The notes beneath the pieces were generated by a model. It had not been told where the DNA came from. It ran no database searches and saw only the letters and a program-made list of their open reading frames with translations. The translations under genes and the position numbers were made by a program. Shown in pieces: positions 15,511-15,691 of a DNA stretch of 15,691 nt (positions are counted from its first letter, which is position 1; every line of letters begins with the position of its first letter). The stretch lies in contig JAISZE010000053.1 of NCBI GenBank assembly GCA_031269405.1, positions 1-15,691 of the forward strand, read 5' to 3'. This DNA is from Treponema sp. Its GTDB lineage: Bacteria > Spirochaetota > Spirochaetia > Treponematales > Breznakiellaceae.

Positions 15511-15691
15511 CTAAGGGATGACAGCGCTTAATATAGGCCCGAAAGAGCCTTCCTTCCCCGAACCGGTTACAGACCTCATACAGAAGTACACACGGTTCCC
15601 GCTCTCACCGTCAAAGTCAAACCGCTCCCGCTTCCGCCTGGTTGACACCAAATTCGGCAGATCCCACCCGCTTTTGGGCGGCTCGTTGACG
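15511..15691 (-). CDS. C-terminal end of an unidentified protein, truncated by window edge
   Basis: Reading the - strand from 15690, 59 codons run without a stop to TAG at 15511-15513; the start lies beyond the window, so no ATG-based ORF is reported here. The peptide begins VNEPPKSGWDLPNLV, then STRRKRERFDFDGESGNRVYFC, and ends GSFGPILSAVIP. The alternating pattern with GNRVYFCMR followed by GPILSAVIP resembles a beta-rich terminal domain that I recall at the end of hypothetical proteins in spirochetes and Bacteroidetes, but I cannot name the family. Codon usage and GC match the neighbours. It is on the same strand as the sugar operon, 68 bases upstream of it, with no obvious terminator between. 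Confidence 0.65.
   Translation of the reverse strand, partial: VNEPPKSGWDLPNLVSTRRKRERFDFDGESGNRVYFCMRSVTGSGKEGSFGPILSAVIP

Overview
This window looks like chromosomal DNA of a spirochete, most likely a Treponema of the termite-gut or free-living type. That is an inference from gene content and protein style: MalF/MalG/SBP sugar-uptake cassettes whose binding protein begins the mature form with a Gly-rich stretch, an HtrA with a long membrane anchor, and lineage-type envelope proteins I cannot assign to a named family. No rRNA, tRNA or CRISPR is visible, and species cannot be read from the window.

Left block (1-3227, + strand): the 3' part of a J-domain protein with a C-terminal TPR-like helix pair, coupled by an ATGA overlap to a type I methionine aminopeptidase (map). 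After a 60-bp AT-rich gap comes a membrane-anchored HtrA/DegP-type protease with two PDZ domains. This is a protein-maturation and quality-control neighbourhood. It ends in an imperfect inverted repeat (3129-3210) with a 9-base internal period, placed between convergent genes.

Second block (3224-7020, - strand): a two-gene operon. A large membrane-anchored extracytoplasmic protein ends in a beta-propeller-like region with calcium-type Asp loops. It is coupled by ATGA to a TPR-like lipoprotein. Neither has a function I can name. Upstream, 7062-7427 is not empty: it holds the decayed, frameshifted C-terminal half of an IS4/Tn5-type DDE transposase on the + strand.

Third block (7448-9950, + strand): a near-consensus sigma-70 promoter with a perfect inverted repeat over its -35 box drives an XRE-cupin regulator, then LeuC- and LeuD-type hydro-lyase subunits, tightly packed. 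The substrate loop of the small subunit reads YLNE, so leucine biosynthesis is not a safe assignment. The cluster closes with a perfect 16-bp palindrome flanked by 7-bp direct repeats, the first of which contains the leuD stop codon.

Fourth block (9965-15691, - strand): a sugar-use operon read right to left: periplasmic binding protein, two ABC permeases, and a cytoplasmic GH127-type beta-L-arabinofuranosidase with an extra N-terminal domain. The ATPase is absent and must come from elsewhere. At the right edge is the C-terminal end of another protein on the same strand.

I see no clear new multi-gene defence or mobile system. The best leads are the hidden transposase relic, the XRE-cupin/LeuCD unit with its unusual specificity loop, the palindrome with apparent target duplication after leuD, and the uncharacterised envelope pair.
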